From: Hemerocallis citrina
Lineage: Eukaryota; Streptophyta; Magnoliopsida; Asparagales; Asphodelaceae
Reading direction: 5' to 3'
NCBI GenBank assembly: GCA_017893485.1
Contig: CM030364.1
Coordinates: forward strand, 202,895,292 to 202,959,291
Length of the DNA: 64,000 bases
Part shown: positions 21,650 to 33,737 of the stretch, piece after piece
Numbering within the stretch: the first letter of the stretch is position 1
Layout: the number at the start of each line of letters is the position of its first letter
Notes under the pieces: generated by a model
The model's database searches: none
Told to the model about the DNA's origin: nothing
The model's input: the letters and a program-made list of their open reading frames with translations, nothing else
Made by a program: the position numbers and the translations under genes

Positions 21650-22133
21650 CACTTCCCACGGGTTCCTTCGCAGGCTCGGCCGGTCCAACCGGAGAAGGCA
21701 CTCCGGCAACAGAGTTTTCTGCATTGCAGGCCAAACCGCCTCCAAGAAAAAGGTCGGAGAAGGGCCTAGTACGGAAATTGCTCGCCTCCTCGATTAGACC
21801 AGTGCTTAGCATTAGCTTCAACCTACGGATCTCCAAATCTTTCTCTACAATAGCATCACGAAGAAAAGACTCCGAAGCCGACCGCCCACTCGAGGCATCC
21901 GAGATCGGCCAGTTCGTCTCAACTGCCCACCAGTCCCGGTCGGCTATGGCCTTCTTCAGACGAGCGACCTCCAAGCTGAGCTCTCTAGACTTGTTCATGA
22001 AGTAAGTCACTGCGGCCGCTCGGTCCCGAGCCTATTTACGTTGGCGAGCCAGAGCACTCTCCGTGGCCCCCAGCCCAGTGTGGACCCCGAAGACCTCGGC
22101 AGAACCAAGTTCAGCGCCGAGGGCCTCATGCGT
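21650..22133 (-). pseudogene. Antisense coiled-coil module 2 of Tat-1
   Basis: Minus-strand frame 22010-21633 extends upstream to about 22130 if one TAG (a CAG-to-TAG change after ALARQRK) is read through. The encoded segment is charged and heptad-rich (SRELSLEVARLKKAI, EKDLEIRRLKLM), ending in a Pro/Glu-rich tail, GSAEFEF, and a stop. A long T-rich tract and GATAG at 22134 make a good splice acceptor, so this is probably a downstream exon. Grande- and Retand-type elements carry antisense ORFs between pol and the 3' LTR (family knowledge). The function is unknown. Confidence 0.6.
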
Positions 22134-22788
22134 CTATCAAAAAGACGGGGAAAAAAAAAGGTCCCAAAAGAGTCAAAAAAAACTACAAGTCATAGAGCAT
22201 CAGCCAAAAAATCCTTCGTTTATAAATTCAAAAATTTTTCAGTTACAAAAAGTGGTGGCCAGTCCGAGCAAGGCGTTTACAAAATCAAAAGGGATAACCT
22301 AAACTATGCTTGAGGGGGAGGGGGGGGGGGTGGCACCTCTTCGTCAGCAAGGTCGCCCCCGACCTTCTCTTGGTGAGGGTCCCCCATCTCCTCGCCACCG
22401 GGTGTCGGCGGATGCTTGGTCTGCCAGTTATAGTGGAGGTGGTCGACTTTCTTGTCCGGATAGATCAACTGAAATGCTCCTTAGCCTTATCATAGGCCTC
22501 GTCCTGTGCCAGGATCAGAGTATCTGCCATGGTGATCTCTGCCTCCTCCATGGCCTTCTGCGCCTTCTCAGCTTCCGCCTGGGCCTTCTCTCTGAGGCGC
22601 TCCACCTCTTTCTTATGATGATCAGCTATCGAGGCCATCTGGGCCTCGTGGACCGCCTCCATGCTCCGAGCCTCCTTCAGCTTGTCCGTCAGCTTGGACA
22701 CCTCGCGAAAATACTTCTCCGCATTCCTCCTCTCGATGAGGACCTTCCTCTCCAAGCACTTCTGAAAGTGCTGCCCATGAAGTATCGC

Positions 22789-22857
22789 CTGTCCGAGGAA
22801 GAAAAAGTTAGAAGAAATTCTAGAGTCTAAACTCAAAGCAAAATTACGAACACTTAC
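22789..22857 (-). other. Putative intron in the Tat-1 antisense gene (69 nt)
   Basis: Minus-strand donor CTCTCG|GTAAGTG and acceptor CTCGGACAG|GCGATA. It joins the linker exon to the coiled-coil exon in phase 0. The Tat-B antisense gene has the matching acceptor CTCACAG|GCGATC near 63972. Confidence 0.65.
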
Positions 22858-23327
22858 CGAGAGCTGCGCCTGAGATTACCTCATAAAGGCCACCTCGGAC
22901 GTCTGTGTCACCAGAGCCATTCAATCTCGCTCTGTGGCGATGTTCCTGACCACCTATATGGCCACTGAACCCTCAAGCAGGGAATCCCTTGCAAGAACCA
23001 CCTAATCTGGGGCATGCGGCCTCAGACCCTGCTGCTCGACCATCTGTTCGGCACTAGGCCGAGGTGGGGGAAGCCTTTGCTCCGGGACCTCGGAGGCCTT
23101 TCTGCTACCGGAGCATCCCCCCGCTTCCCTAGACGCACTCGGCATCTGATGCTGCTTCTTCACCCTCTTCGAGGACGGCTCCACCGTCTTCGAGGCCGGC
23201 CCCTTGCTGGACCCCGTGCCCTGGGCAGCCATCTTCTCCTGCTCCTCCTTCTTTTCCTTATCCGCCCTCCTCTTGGCGGCAACGACCAACAAGGCCTGTC
23301 TGTTGTCCAGCTGCTTGGCCGTAATCT

Positions 23328-23400
23328 CTGCAAAATGAAAGAAAAGAAGTAAATGTTAACACGAAGGCAGAAAGATAGGAAAATTCAGAACAAAACATAC
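23328..23400 (-). other. Putative intron in the Tat-1 antisense gene (~73 nt)
   Basis: Minus-strand donor CCTA|GTATGT and acceptor TCATTTTGCAG, T-rich between. If the following AG is used as acceptor (23326), the flanking frames join in phase 0. Confidence 0.6.
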
Positions 23401-24468
23401 TAGGGTCGGCGGGCTCAGTCCGGCTCGGGCCAGGTGCATCTCCATCATTCGAGGCCACCCTATACTATGCCCCCCAACGATCTTCCCCACCTTCGCCCAT
23501 TCTTCCTGCGTCAACTCGCTGCGCTTCGGAGGTTTATGGTTCGTCTTTAAAAAGTTCCAGGAGGTTGGAATCCGCCAAGGCTTCTCACTCCAGACTATGA
23601 AGTACTTCTCCTTCCATCCTTTGATTGAGTCCGGATGGTCGTGCATCACCTTCTTGTGAGGACGAGGCGAAAGATAGAAGATCCCCTCCGCATCACCTAA
23701 TGAACTCATCCCCAAGATAGCGCGGAAGTACGTGAGCCTCGGCTTGATCCCCTTCTCCCGACACTTCAAGATAAAGCAGATCAAATGTTTCCACGAATTG
23801 GGGCTGTACTGCATCGGGCTCAACTTTGCCCAATTCAAAGCCCTCTCGATGAAGGGGTGCAACGGCAGCCTAAGTCCCGAGATGAAGGCATCCTCGGGAA
23901 AAACACAGTAGCCCGGCGCAAGAGCGGTGGTCGGACGAATACTGGGGCTGGGAATCAGGAGTTCAAACTCCTTGGGGATAAAGTAGGCCGCCCTCAGGAT
24001 ATGCAGGTAATCAGGAGTTCAAGACACACTGGATGCCGTCCATCTTGATCTTCACCCGAATCTCGTCCCCCGGCACGGAGGGGAGCGGAGCGAGACCCGT
24101 AACATCATCAGGATACATCCTGATCGACCCGGGATTTTTAAAAGTGATGGGGGCAAACTCAAACCCCGGTCCAGGGCCATATTTATCTGGCGTAAGGGGG
24201 CTATCCGAACGGATCCACTTCCTCTTCCTCCTATGAGGACGAGGCTTCCTCTCCTGCATCTAGTGACACATCTAGAATCTTTAACTTCAAATTGAGTAAA
24301 TCACAATACAATACATAGGGAAAATAAACTATAATTACATCACCACTTATTACAATAACAATTATGTCGTCACAAGAAATTACAACTTGTTCACAACATT
24401 CAAACTTCAAACTTCTACTAGAATACACGGTAGAACTAGACTCCATGCCATCCATCAAACAAAAGATC

Positions 24469-27400
24469 CTGCAAAACAGCTAATTGTTGGAACGTCAATT
24501 GCTGCAACTGATGCAAAGCTGATGATAACAGCTATCTCAAACTTTCTCACCAACTCGAATATTTAATGTCAAACAATGTGAATATCTAAAAGTTAATATT
24601 TTTTCACAACGACGTATGCCATGATCTTAGAAATATAATGCACAGAAATTCACACAATGCGCTTTTCCAATGCACGCTTGTTTGGAATTCCATGCTGCCC
24701 ATACAACACAGGTTCCGAATGCAAGCCACTAACATTTCTCCTCATTATAGGGTTTAATCCCTTGCTATGAAAACCTATACAGGGGACGAAGTATTTAAGA
24801 TAGGCATCCGTGGTCACCCACTGCTCTATGAACTATTCTGAGGGTACCACACACCAGGCAACATTCTGTGAGTATATTCCCCGTTTAGGTGCAGTGAGTA
24901 TCACTCACCTCCCTGAAAATTTCGGAGAATAACCTGCGTCCAATGATAATTCCATGGTACATCCTATGTCACAAAAATTTCTGGAGAATATTTCGCTCCC
25001 ATCCCAGAATATCAGAGATCTCTCACTTCGCAGATAATTCCGAAGTCTATTTCAGTTTCCATCCCGCATTACTGGAGATAATTCTCATTCTGTAGAACAT
25101 TCCAGAGCTTTCACCTTCGTTCTTGTTTCATCATGTCTCCTTTCTAGTGTTTGTCCTTGCAAGTCATCAATGACATGGCCTAGAGCTAACGTCTCTCTAC
25201 AACACTTATACCAACAATAGTAGAACTACTATCCAATAACCAAACCTTATTCAACCTTTAGAACTCAAGCTTCAAGTTTAACTCTAATCATGAACTGAGT
25301 CTCCCAACACTTCCTTAATCATTTACAATTAGGTAAAACGGAGTTAAGCTTACTAGTTTCTCAATAGTTTCTAGTTCCAAGGTAAACACTAGACTACACT
25401 TAAACTCAACGTAACCAAACTATCTACTTTTGTATGAAGTCTCGCTTAATTACTAGTCTCACAACCGAATAAGGCCACTCTACTTTCAATTTGGCTTCTA
25501 ATAGTCCACTCTCATCTCTATTACACTTCTATCATAACTGACTCAACTCTTCCTCAAATATTTAAGTAGTTAAAGGAAACGATTTATACCACTAACTCAT
25601 TCTTTGAGTTGGCAACAAACCTAAACATCACATGATTTCAATAGATCTACTATAGTCCAAACTCAACCCAACCGGACCTTGCATTCAGCAAATATTCAGC
25701 CAAAGCCCGACCCTCACCCTGACCCAAATTCGGCCTCAAACAGAGCCCAAACCCGGCTCCCAAAATAGTAATCAAACGATCTCATTTTGGGCAGAATTTG
25801 AGTCCCAATATTGGACACACTCTCTACTTGGTTTTCCACCACATCTAACACCTCCAGAACACAAGAACGTGGCCTCTAGAACTATGGCCTCTAGAACTCA
25901 ATCTCTACAGCAATCCACACTACAATCTCCAACAACAACCAACACTCCAACAATCCAATCTCCAACAACAACCAACAACAACATCAACCAACCCTCCAAG
26001 TACCCATGAAAGTAGTAAGTGAACTTTTGACCAAAGTTAAAGCGAAAAGAAGTTAAATAGACACAGTAGCAAACTATTTAAGTATTGAATTAACAAGTTT
26101 TAATTGTAGCGAGTCAACAACGAGACAACAGCAACCAGCAAGTCAGCAACGAGACAACAGCAACCAGCAAGTCAGCAACAAGAGTCTTCAACCAGATATC
26201 AGCAATAGCAAGCAACCTAGCAAGACAACAAGCAAAGTAATGAAAAACTGATAAGAGCAGTAAACAGATTCAGCATAAGACAACAAGTGTGTGTTTGTGT
26301 ACTAACAGTCTAGCACACATCCATGCATCCGTACTTATCCCTTCAACTGCTACCAAATATTTTCATTATATCAGCAGAAAATATACTTAACAGACTAAAA
26401 AATTAACATAAACTAAGAATTAACATTAACATGAACTATGATAAGTAAGAAATAGAAAAGTGAAATTCAATAAATAAAGAGAATTAACATTAACAAACTA
26501 AAACATTAACTAAAACATTAATAGACCAAAATTCAGCCTCAATACAGTGAATTTAGTGACTACTAAATACAATGAATCACAAATATGTTATATAATCATA
26601 TGAAACTACAGTGAATACAGTTAATCACAAATAGAAAAGTTAAACAATAGTGAATACTAACTAAGAATGTTCCTAAACAACAAGTTAACAGAGGCAAGAT
26701 ATGGATTGTAAAGATATGAGATTAACTCTTTCTTACTTACTTGTATGGTAAAGTCAACATATGCAGTAAACTTGTATGGTAAAGCTATACAAGATTCTAT
26801 GATATACAGTGAGTGAATACATTGAATACAAGCGAAAAATGTGAATATTTAATGCCAAACAATGTGAATATCTAAAAGTAAATATTTTATGTATGTCGGT
26901 GTATGCCATAATCTTAGAAATCTAATGCACATAAATGCATACAATGCTTTTTTCAAATGCACGCTTGTTTGGAATTCTATGTTGCCCATACAACACAGGT
27001 TCTGAATACAAGCCACTAATGTTTCTCCTCATTATAAAGTTTAATCACTTGCTATGCAAACTTTTTATTCCAAAGTGAAGATTCCATTATTTCCCTATTC
27101 CGGTGATAAAGTATTTACGACATAGGCATCTGTGGTCACCCATTGCATATATGGACCATTCTAAGGGTACCGCACACCAGGCGACATTATGTGAGTATAT
27201 TCCCCCTCCAAGCGTTGTGAGTATCACTCATCTCTCTGAAAATTCCAGAGAATAACCTGCATCCAATGATAATTCCAAGGTACATCCTTGATCACGAAAA
27301 TCCCGTGAATACTTCACTCTCATCCTAGAATATCGGAGATCCAACTCACTTCGTAGATAATTCTGAAGTCTATTTTAGCTTCCATCCTGGATTAGTGGAG

Positions 27401-28945
27401 ATTATTCTCATTCCGTAGATCATTCCAGAGCTTTCACCTTCGTTCTTGTTTCGTCACGTCTCCTTTCTAGGGCTTGTCCTTACAAGTCATCAATGACACG
27501 GCCTAGAGCTAACATATCTCTACCATACTTATACCCACAACACTAGAACTACTAGCCAATAATCGAATCTTATTCAACCTATAGAACTCAAGCTTCAAAT
27601 TTAACTCTAATCATGAACTAAGTCTTCCAACACTTCCCTAATAGTTTACTATTAGGTATAACGGAGTTATGGATACTAGTTTCTCAATAATTCCTAGTTC
27701 AAGGTAACCACTAGACCACACTAAACCTTAGTGTAACCAAACTATCTACTTATGTATGAAGTCTCACATATTTACTAGTCTCATAACCTATTAAGGTTGC
27801 TCTACTTTTGATTTGGCTTCGAGTAGTCCACTCCCATGTCTATTACACTTCTATCATAACTGAATCAACACTTCCCCAAATAGTTGACTTATTAAAGGAA
27901 ACGATTTATACCACTAACTCATTCTTTGGGTTTGCAACAAACCTAAACATCACATGAGTTCAATCGAATCTACTAGAGTCCAAACTCGACCCAAATGTAC
28001 CTTTCATTCACTCAACCCAAACCCGACCCTCATGCTGGCCCAATTCCGGCCTCGAACCCAAACCGGACTCCCTAAATAGTAATCAAACGATCTCATTTCA
28101 GGCAGAATTTATGTCCCTTTGAGTCCCAATATCGGACACACTCTCGACTTGGTTTACCACCACTTCTAACACTTCTGGAACACAAGAATGTGGTCTTTAA
28201 ATATTGTTTACACAACCAATAAAATAGAGTCAACAGACCTAAAAATTTCAGCAAACAACGGCAACCAAAACTGTCGTTTGGGGCTCTTCTCTCATCCGAA
28301 ACAAAGTTTACTTGAACCCTAACACTCCTAGGTCAAAACTAACATGTTGACAATGGTTTTGGTTCACTTGAGTACACTTACAACCCCTAAAAAGGTAAAA
28401 TAGATAGCCATGTACAGTCAAGGAAAAGTAACTCACAAACAGTAAGCATATGACATGTTTTTTTTGTATTTCTTGTTTCTCTACAACCCGATTTCTTGTC
28501 AATTAGAAATCTACGATACCACAATCTAACAAGGTTCTAATAGAACATGAAAGATGATTAAACATCAAGTTTTTCTTGTATGAACAACATATTGAACAAC
28601 TAAACAATCAATGAATAGCAAAACTAGCATTTTCAACTCTACACAGGTATTTGTTTATTGAAAATTCTATCTATAGTCATGAATGGATAGTAAGCATCAT
28701 CCCAATAACAACCCTAGCATGCTACTAGATTAAACACCATTTCTTCAACCAAAACCTAGCATGCTACTAAATTTATATCAACACTAATTCATAACTAGAA
28801 AAATGGAACATCCACCTACCATGCTTTCTACCATTTCCTCATAAATCAAGGTTAGACAATAATTTATCATTCCAACAATAAAGTCCTAGCATGGTACTAA
28901 AACTTATCATATCATACAAACATAGAGGAGATAGAGAACACCCAC
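24469..28945 (-). other. Putative LTR leader intron, family B copy at 24264
   Basis: Minus-strand donor CTAG|GTGGGTGTTCTC at 28945 and acceptor TTTTGCAG|GATC at 24469. The distance (4.5 kb) is longer than in the other copies because the LTR was internally duplicated. Confidence 0.4.
24555..28195. repeat. Direct duplication within the 24264 LTR
   Basis: 24555-25890 is repeated at 26840-28195: both copies start GAATATTTAATG-CAAACAATG, share the TTGGAATTC-ATG and CAGGTTC-GAAT landmarks, and end with ACACTCTC-ACTTGGTTT and TCTAACAC-TC. The ~950 bp between the copies (25890-26835) matches 29985-30960 downstream, so the duplicated unit probably included both the LTR part and that segment. Confidence 0.75.
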
Positions 28946-29545
28946 CTAGTAAGTCGAACTCCTTGTCATCAAGCTTCCAACGGTCCTTCCTCCTTCAACT
29001 CAACTCTCTCACTATAGTAGCCAAGTTTGTTCATACACACAAAAATGATATAAAAATGACTTCACCCTTCCAATATTAGCCAAGCACTCCAAGGGTTGGG
29101 AGGTTTTCAGAGTTACAAAACTACGTTCATTTCTACCCATAATCATACAATTAATTAACCCACTTACACCACTTAATTCAGGGGCTCTTGGACAACTAAA
29201 ACTCCCCACTCACTACCTATATTGGCCGGCCATCCCCTTAGGGTATTTGTGCACATTCACAATTATATTTTACTCAATTGATACAAGTTGAGTATCTACT
29301 TGGTTAGGTTAAACTAGACCCGTTTCCAACACGAGGCTCTACTCAATTTAAGTTCAAACCACTCTAACTTTAGCTAGGTTTAAACACAATATTTATTGTA
29401 TTCGTAACAAGTTAATATAACATACAACTTCATTCATACTAATTTATAATAAAAGAATACAACTAATACGTGCAACATTCACGCGTGTATTACACATACC
29501 AACTTGTAGGCAAAATTGTCTTTTATTATTTTGCGGGGTATTACA

Positions 29546-32160
29546 CTGGTATCGGGTCCTATTGGGTTGGGTCCTTCACTACCCGGACCTGGACCCATAA
29601 GAACCAAGTCTGGGTCTGGGTCCTTGCTAAAATTTGCTATCCATTCCTCTTCGGGTCCAGGTCCAAATTAGATTTTATTTTTTCTCTCGGGTCCGGGTCT
29701 AAAAAAGAATAACAAGTGTGTTTCTTTAAAATTTACTAAAAACCTAGCAACAAGAATCAAGATTACAAATTTACAATATTAACAAGCAGGTAACAAACAT
29801 ACAAGAGACAACAACATTTCACTTTATACTTATTGCAGCAACAACAACATCCACAAAAATCACAACAGCAACAAGAGACAATAGTAACAAGATATAGCAA
29901 CAAGCCAGCAACAACAAGAGTCTGCAACAACAACAAGAGGCAACAACAAAAAGATTACAAATTGAGACATTAATCAACACTCCAATCTCAACAGCAACCA
30001 ATACTCCAACACTCCAATCTCTAACAACAACCAATAGCAACATCAACCAACACTCCAACACTCCAATCTCTAACAACAACCAATAGCAACATCAACCAAC
30101 ATTCCAAGTACACATGAAAGCAGTAAGTGAACTTTTGGCCAATGTTAAAGTGAAAAGTTAAATAGACACATCAGTAAACAATTTAAGTATTGAATTAAGC
30201 GAGTTTGAATTTCAGTGAGTCAATGATGAGATCAGCATCCGACAATTCAGCAACGAGACAGCAGCAACCAGCAAGTCAGCAACGAGACATCAGCAACCAA
30301 CAAGTTAACAACAAGAGTCTTCGACCAGACATCAGCAACATCAAATAGCCTAGCAAGTCAGCAAGAAAAGTAGTGAAATATTGATAAGAGCAGTAAACAG
30401 ATACAACCATAAGACAAGAAGAGTGTGTTTGTGTACTAACAGTCAAGCACACATCCATACATCCGTACTTATCCCTCCAACTGCTACCAAATAATTTCAT
30501 TATTTCATCAGAAAATATACTTAACAGACTAAAACATTAATATTAACATTAATTAAGAATTAACATTTACATTAACTAAGATAAATAAGAAATAGAAGAG
30601 TGAAATTCAGTGAATAAAGTGAATTATCATTAACAGACTAAAACATTAATAGACCAAAATTCAACCTCAATACAGTGAATTCAGTGACTACTAACACAAA
30701 CATGATATATGACCATATGAAACTACAGTGAATACAGTTAATCACAAATAGAAAAGTTAAACAACAGTGAATGTTCCTAAACTTCAAGTTAACAGAGGCA
30801 GAATATGGATTGTAAAGATATGAGACTACAAGCCAGTAACTCTTTCTTACTTTCTTGTATGGTAAAGTCAACATATACAGTAAACTTTTATGGTACAACT
30901 ATACAAGATCCTATGATATACAGTAAGTGAATATAGTGAATACAAGCAAAATATACAGTTAACAAAACACAACAATAAGACAGTCTTTGTAAAGAGGAAC
31001 CATGCATAGCACTAAATATGGAGCCGCCGAATACACCATCTATGCCTATCAGGTGAAATGGATGCATAAGGTTGTTGTTTTTTGCCGGGAAATTCAATGA
31101 AACAACAACTGGTACCATAGAGAAGAGGCCATAAACTGGAGTCTTGACCAATTCGAAAGATCATTCGATGTAGCTTAAATAAATGAATTGGGGGTTGTTT
31201 GGTCATTCAAATTTATAATTGTCTCAATGGAATCTTTTCCTTCCTTTTTCTTTTTTTGATTGTCTCTGTTTCATTTTTCTTTTTTACACACGTCTTTTTT
31301 TAGGAGGTCGACATCCATCATGTGGCATCAGTGTTACATCACATACGAAACTTAATAGTATACAACTTCTACGAATAACCTAGCAAGACAACCTTTGTAA
31401 ACACTCAATATCTGGAAGCAAAAAATGTTCAAAACAACAAAAATCTATCTAAATATGTTAAACTTTTTTCTTTAATCTCATTATTTCTTCAAATTGCACA
31501 AATAAATAACAGCCTAAAAATTATGAACACTCTTACCTCTACATGAAACTATAAAAATTATGAACAACAAATTTGATAGGATTACTAATTCCAGCTCTAT
31601 ATCAGGTTATGAACAACAAATTTGATAAATTCTTCTGAGTACAAAACCCCAAAAGATATCCAAATCGAATTACCTCTGAGAAATGGAAATCGGAACTTGG
31701 GTTTGGATAGAGGTTGATGGAGAGAGGAGAGGCAACGATTGGGAGGAGCGGCGACTGAGAAGAGAGTGGTGATGGATGAGAGGAGCGGCGGCGGTGGGTT
31801 AGCTTGGAGCTAACCCTATATTAGATTTTTTTTTTTGTTGGGGGGGGGGGGGAGGGGAGAAATCAAAGATTGAGAAGAAATCACGGGAGTCTCGAACTTG
31901 CCGGGTTCGGATAACCGAGTATTGGATTTTTTATATTTATTTATATTTATATTTAATTTTTATTAAATTTATTATCCGGTCCAGGTTGGGTCAGGTCTAT
32001 TTGGAAGAGAATTGTCTTGTGTTTTTCTATTTGGGTCCGGGTTTGGTTCCGGGTCCGGGTCGGATCGTCTTTGAGGGGACCCAGACCCTACACGTTGAAG
32101 TAATAGGTCTTATTTTTGGACCCAGCCCTATCCGCATTAGACTAGGTTAGTGTCGGATCC
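29546..32160. mobile_element. Probable non-autonomous DNA-transposon material
   Basis: Both ends are rich in short GGGTC/GGGTCC motifs (29550-29700 and 31980-32160), the clustered subterminal-repeat pattern of plant hAT-type elements. The interior is CAA-rich and low in coding capacity. 31680-31800 resembles a gene's 5' region (GGAGAGAGG and GGCGGCGG runs), as in gene-end-bearing defective elements. Clear terminal inverted repeats and a target duplication were not found, so the class is tentative. A homopolymer of 13 G lies at 31840-31852. Confidence 0.35.
29985..30960. repeat. ~950-bp repeat matching 25890-26835
   Basis: Shared stretches include the CAACAACCAA-rich start, AAGTGAACTTTTG-CCAA, the repeated CAACCAGCAAGTCAGCAACG, GTGTGTTTGTGTACTAACAG and the ending GAATACAAGC. 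Same orientation, roughly 85-90% alike by eye. Confidence 0.8.
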
Positions 32161-32457
32161 AAGTCGAGTCCTCGGCCAATTAATCGAGGTTGTTTGATCC
32201 TCTCCAATTTTTGCACTGATCTGCTCTGGGCAACAAACAATGAAGAGGTGACTTCAGCAAGCTGTGAGGACGTCAGCTGATGTCAACAAGATCTTCGGTG
32301 CCAAATTTTTAGTCCGAGGAGCTCGTTACTTTCGTTGATTCTCAACGGCATGATTGTCTCGTTGTTCATGCCAATCTATTAGGGTTGTTCGATTCACTCA
32401 AATTTTTACACCCACCTCCTTGGGGATGTCGGGTTCGGATAACCGAGTAATGGATTT

Positions 32458-32514
<57 letters not shown>

Positions 32515-33340
32515 GTTTATATTTATTTTTTATTAAATTTATTATCAGGTCCGGGTTAGGTCGGGTCTATTTGGAAGAGAATTTTCTTGTGTTTTTCTAT
32601 TCGGGTCCGGGTTCGGTTCCAGGTATGGGTCGGGTCGTCTTTGAGGGGACCCAGACCCTACCCGTTGAAGCAACAGGTCTTATTTTTGGACCCAGACCTG
32701 ACCCGCATTAGACCAGGTCAGTGTCGGGTCCAGGTCGGGTCCTCGGTCAATTAATCAAGGTTGTTCGATCCTCTGCAATTTTCGCACTGATCTGCTCTGG
32801 GCAACAAACAACGAAGAGGTGACTTCAGCAAGCTGTGAGGACGTCAACTGACGTCAAAAAGCTCTTTGATGCCAAAATTTCAGTCCGAGGAGCCCGTTAC
32901 TTTCGTTGATTCTCAATGTCCCGATTGTCTCGTTGTTCATGCCAATCGATTAGGGTTGTCCGATTCACTCAAATTTTTACACCCACCTCCTCGGGGCACA
33001 AAACAATGAAGAGTTCACGTCAACGAGCTGTGATGATGTCAGTTGAGGTCAGCAAGCTACTTGATGCCAAAATTTTAATCCAAGAAGCTCGCTACTTTCG
33101 CAGACTGTCTGGCATCCGATCGGCTCTGATTCGTGCCCAGTTGATTAGAACCGTTCGATATGCTCCAATTTACGTGTCCATCTCCTCGAGGTGCAAAACA
33201 ATGAAGAGGTGACATTAGCAAGCTCTTCAGTGCCAAAATTTCAGTTCGGGGAACTCACCACTTTTGCTACTTTCCACTTGTGTGATCATCTCAATGTTCA
33301 GAACCCATTGATCCGGTCATCTGATCGCCTCAATATTCGT
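31896..33340. repeat. Degenerate tandem repeat (~540-bp units, then partial units)
   Basis: Unit 1 (31896-32425) and unit 2 (32430-32990) both start CGGGTTCGGATAACCGAGTA, carry the GGGTCCGGGT block, and end with the segment CAACAAACAA-GAAGAGGTGA...GTCCGAGGAGC...CACCCACCTCCT. Two further units (about 32990-33185 and 33187-33340) contain only the later half. Open frames across it are repeat by-products. Confidence 0.75.
32460..32511. repeat. (AT)n microsatellite
   Basis: About 26 perfect AT dinucleotides. They fall in unit 2 of the tandem repeat, where unit 1 has TATTTATATTTA instead, so the microsatellite grew after the duplication. Confidence 0.95.
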
Positions 33341-33349
33341 GCCCTACTT

Positions 33350-33737
33350 GGTTTTTTTGAATAAAATTGCAAGAAATAATTATAAATTCAGGAAAGTTAA
33401 TTAAATTTTTTGTAAAATAAATAAAATTTTAAAAATTAATTTAAAAATCTAAAAAAATAATTATGAATTTGGATATTTATTTAAACAAAAAATAATTATG
33501 AATTACAATTAAATATCCAAAGAAAAATTACAAATTTGAGAAAGTGAATTAAAATTTTTGAAAAATAGTCAAAAATTTGGAAAAGTTAATTTTAAATTCT
33601 AAAAATTCAGGAAAATTCATTAGAAGTCTACAAGATAGTTACTACCCAGAGAAGCTCCGAACAAGACTTCAGGCATCCCTAAAGGTTATATATGCTCTCC
33701 CGATCACTTGAAAAAGAACTAACTACTCCTCGAATGC
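33350..33737. other. AT-rich stretch, no feature recognised
   Basis: Dominated by short degenerate repeats of the type AATTATGAATTT, AAAATTTTTGAAAAA and ATTCAGGAAA. No coding frame, RNA gene or element end was seen. Confidence 0.6.

Larger units (their letters stand above)
22306..24259 (-). pseudogene. Antisense gene 1 of Tat-1 (gypsy-associated ORF plus coiled coil)
   Basis: Read on the minus strand: a basic start (HRRKRKWIRSDSPLTP, 24240-24190), a compact globular region (about 24190-23410) with SPNSWKHLICFILKC and WNFLKTNHKPPKRSELT, then a Lys/Glu-rich linker (23327-23002), a coiled coil (22836-22465) and an acidic Pro-rich end near 22306. It resembles the plant 'putative gypsy type transposon' family (Pfam Transposase_28, from memory). 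Two short introns fit (23400-23328 and 22857-22789). Stops and at least one frameshift (near 22483) show decay. The 5' end is cut at 24264 by the family B LTR. Confidence 0.65.
1839..24263 (+). mobile_element. Tat-1: Tat-lineage Ty3/gypsy retrotransposon (split, 3' end missing)
   Basis: Order on the plus strand: LTR, primer-binding site, gag, protease with DNGSS, RT with YIDDM, first (degenerate) RNase H, a second archaeal-type RNase H, integrase, then tandem repeats and antisense coiled-coil genes. Two RNase H domains and a long 3' region with antisense ORFs are family traits of plant Tat/Retand/Grande-type elements (family knowledge). Bases 7987-19574 are a later chromovirus insertion; without it Tat-1 spans about 10.8 kb here. 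The 3' LTR is not seen because a family B LTR begins at 24264. Many stops and frameshifts mean it is a dead copy. Confidence 0.85.
24264..29545 (-). mobile_element. Long, internally duplicated family B LTR
   Basis: Starts TGACACATC and ends GGGGTATTACA on the plus strand, i.e. the reverse complement of a TGTAATACCCCG...TGTCA LTR. Segments around 24690-24830 and 26950-27130 align with 36460-36600 of the solo LTR, fixing orientation and family. The expected GTGGGTG donor (28945) and GCAG acceptor (24469) are present. A segment is duplicated inside it (24555 and 26840). The flanks TCTAG and CTGGT do not match, and the right flank is not Tat-1, so this is a rearranged insertion. No coding sequence is seen in its 5.3 kb. 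Confidence 0.65.

Noticed and set aside
29547..29558. TGGTATCGGGTCC next to the 29545 LTR end looks like a Met-tRNA primer-binding site
   Set aside because: Only seven bases match, and alignment with the other family B LTRs shows this LTR reads on the minus strand, so its primer site should be on the other side. No internal element sequence follows.
30276..31206. Several 60-90 codon frames at 29800-31200 as small genes
   Set aside because: The region is CAA/AT-rich repeat DNA duplicated at 25890-26835, where the frames are not conserved.
32354..32711. Open frames with Tyr-Ile repeats
   Set aside because: They are translations of the (AT)n microsatellite and its tandem-repeat surroundings.
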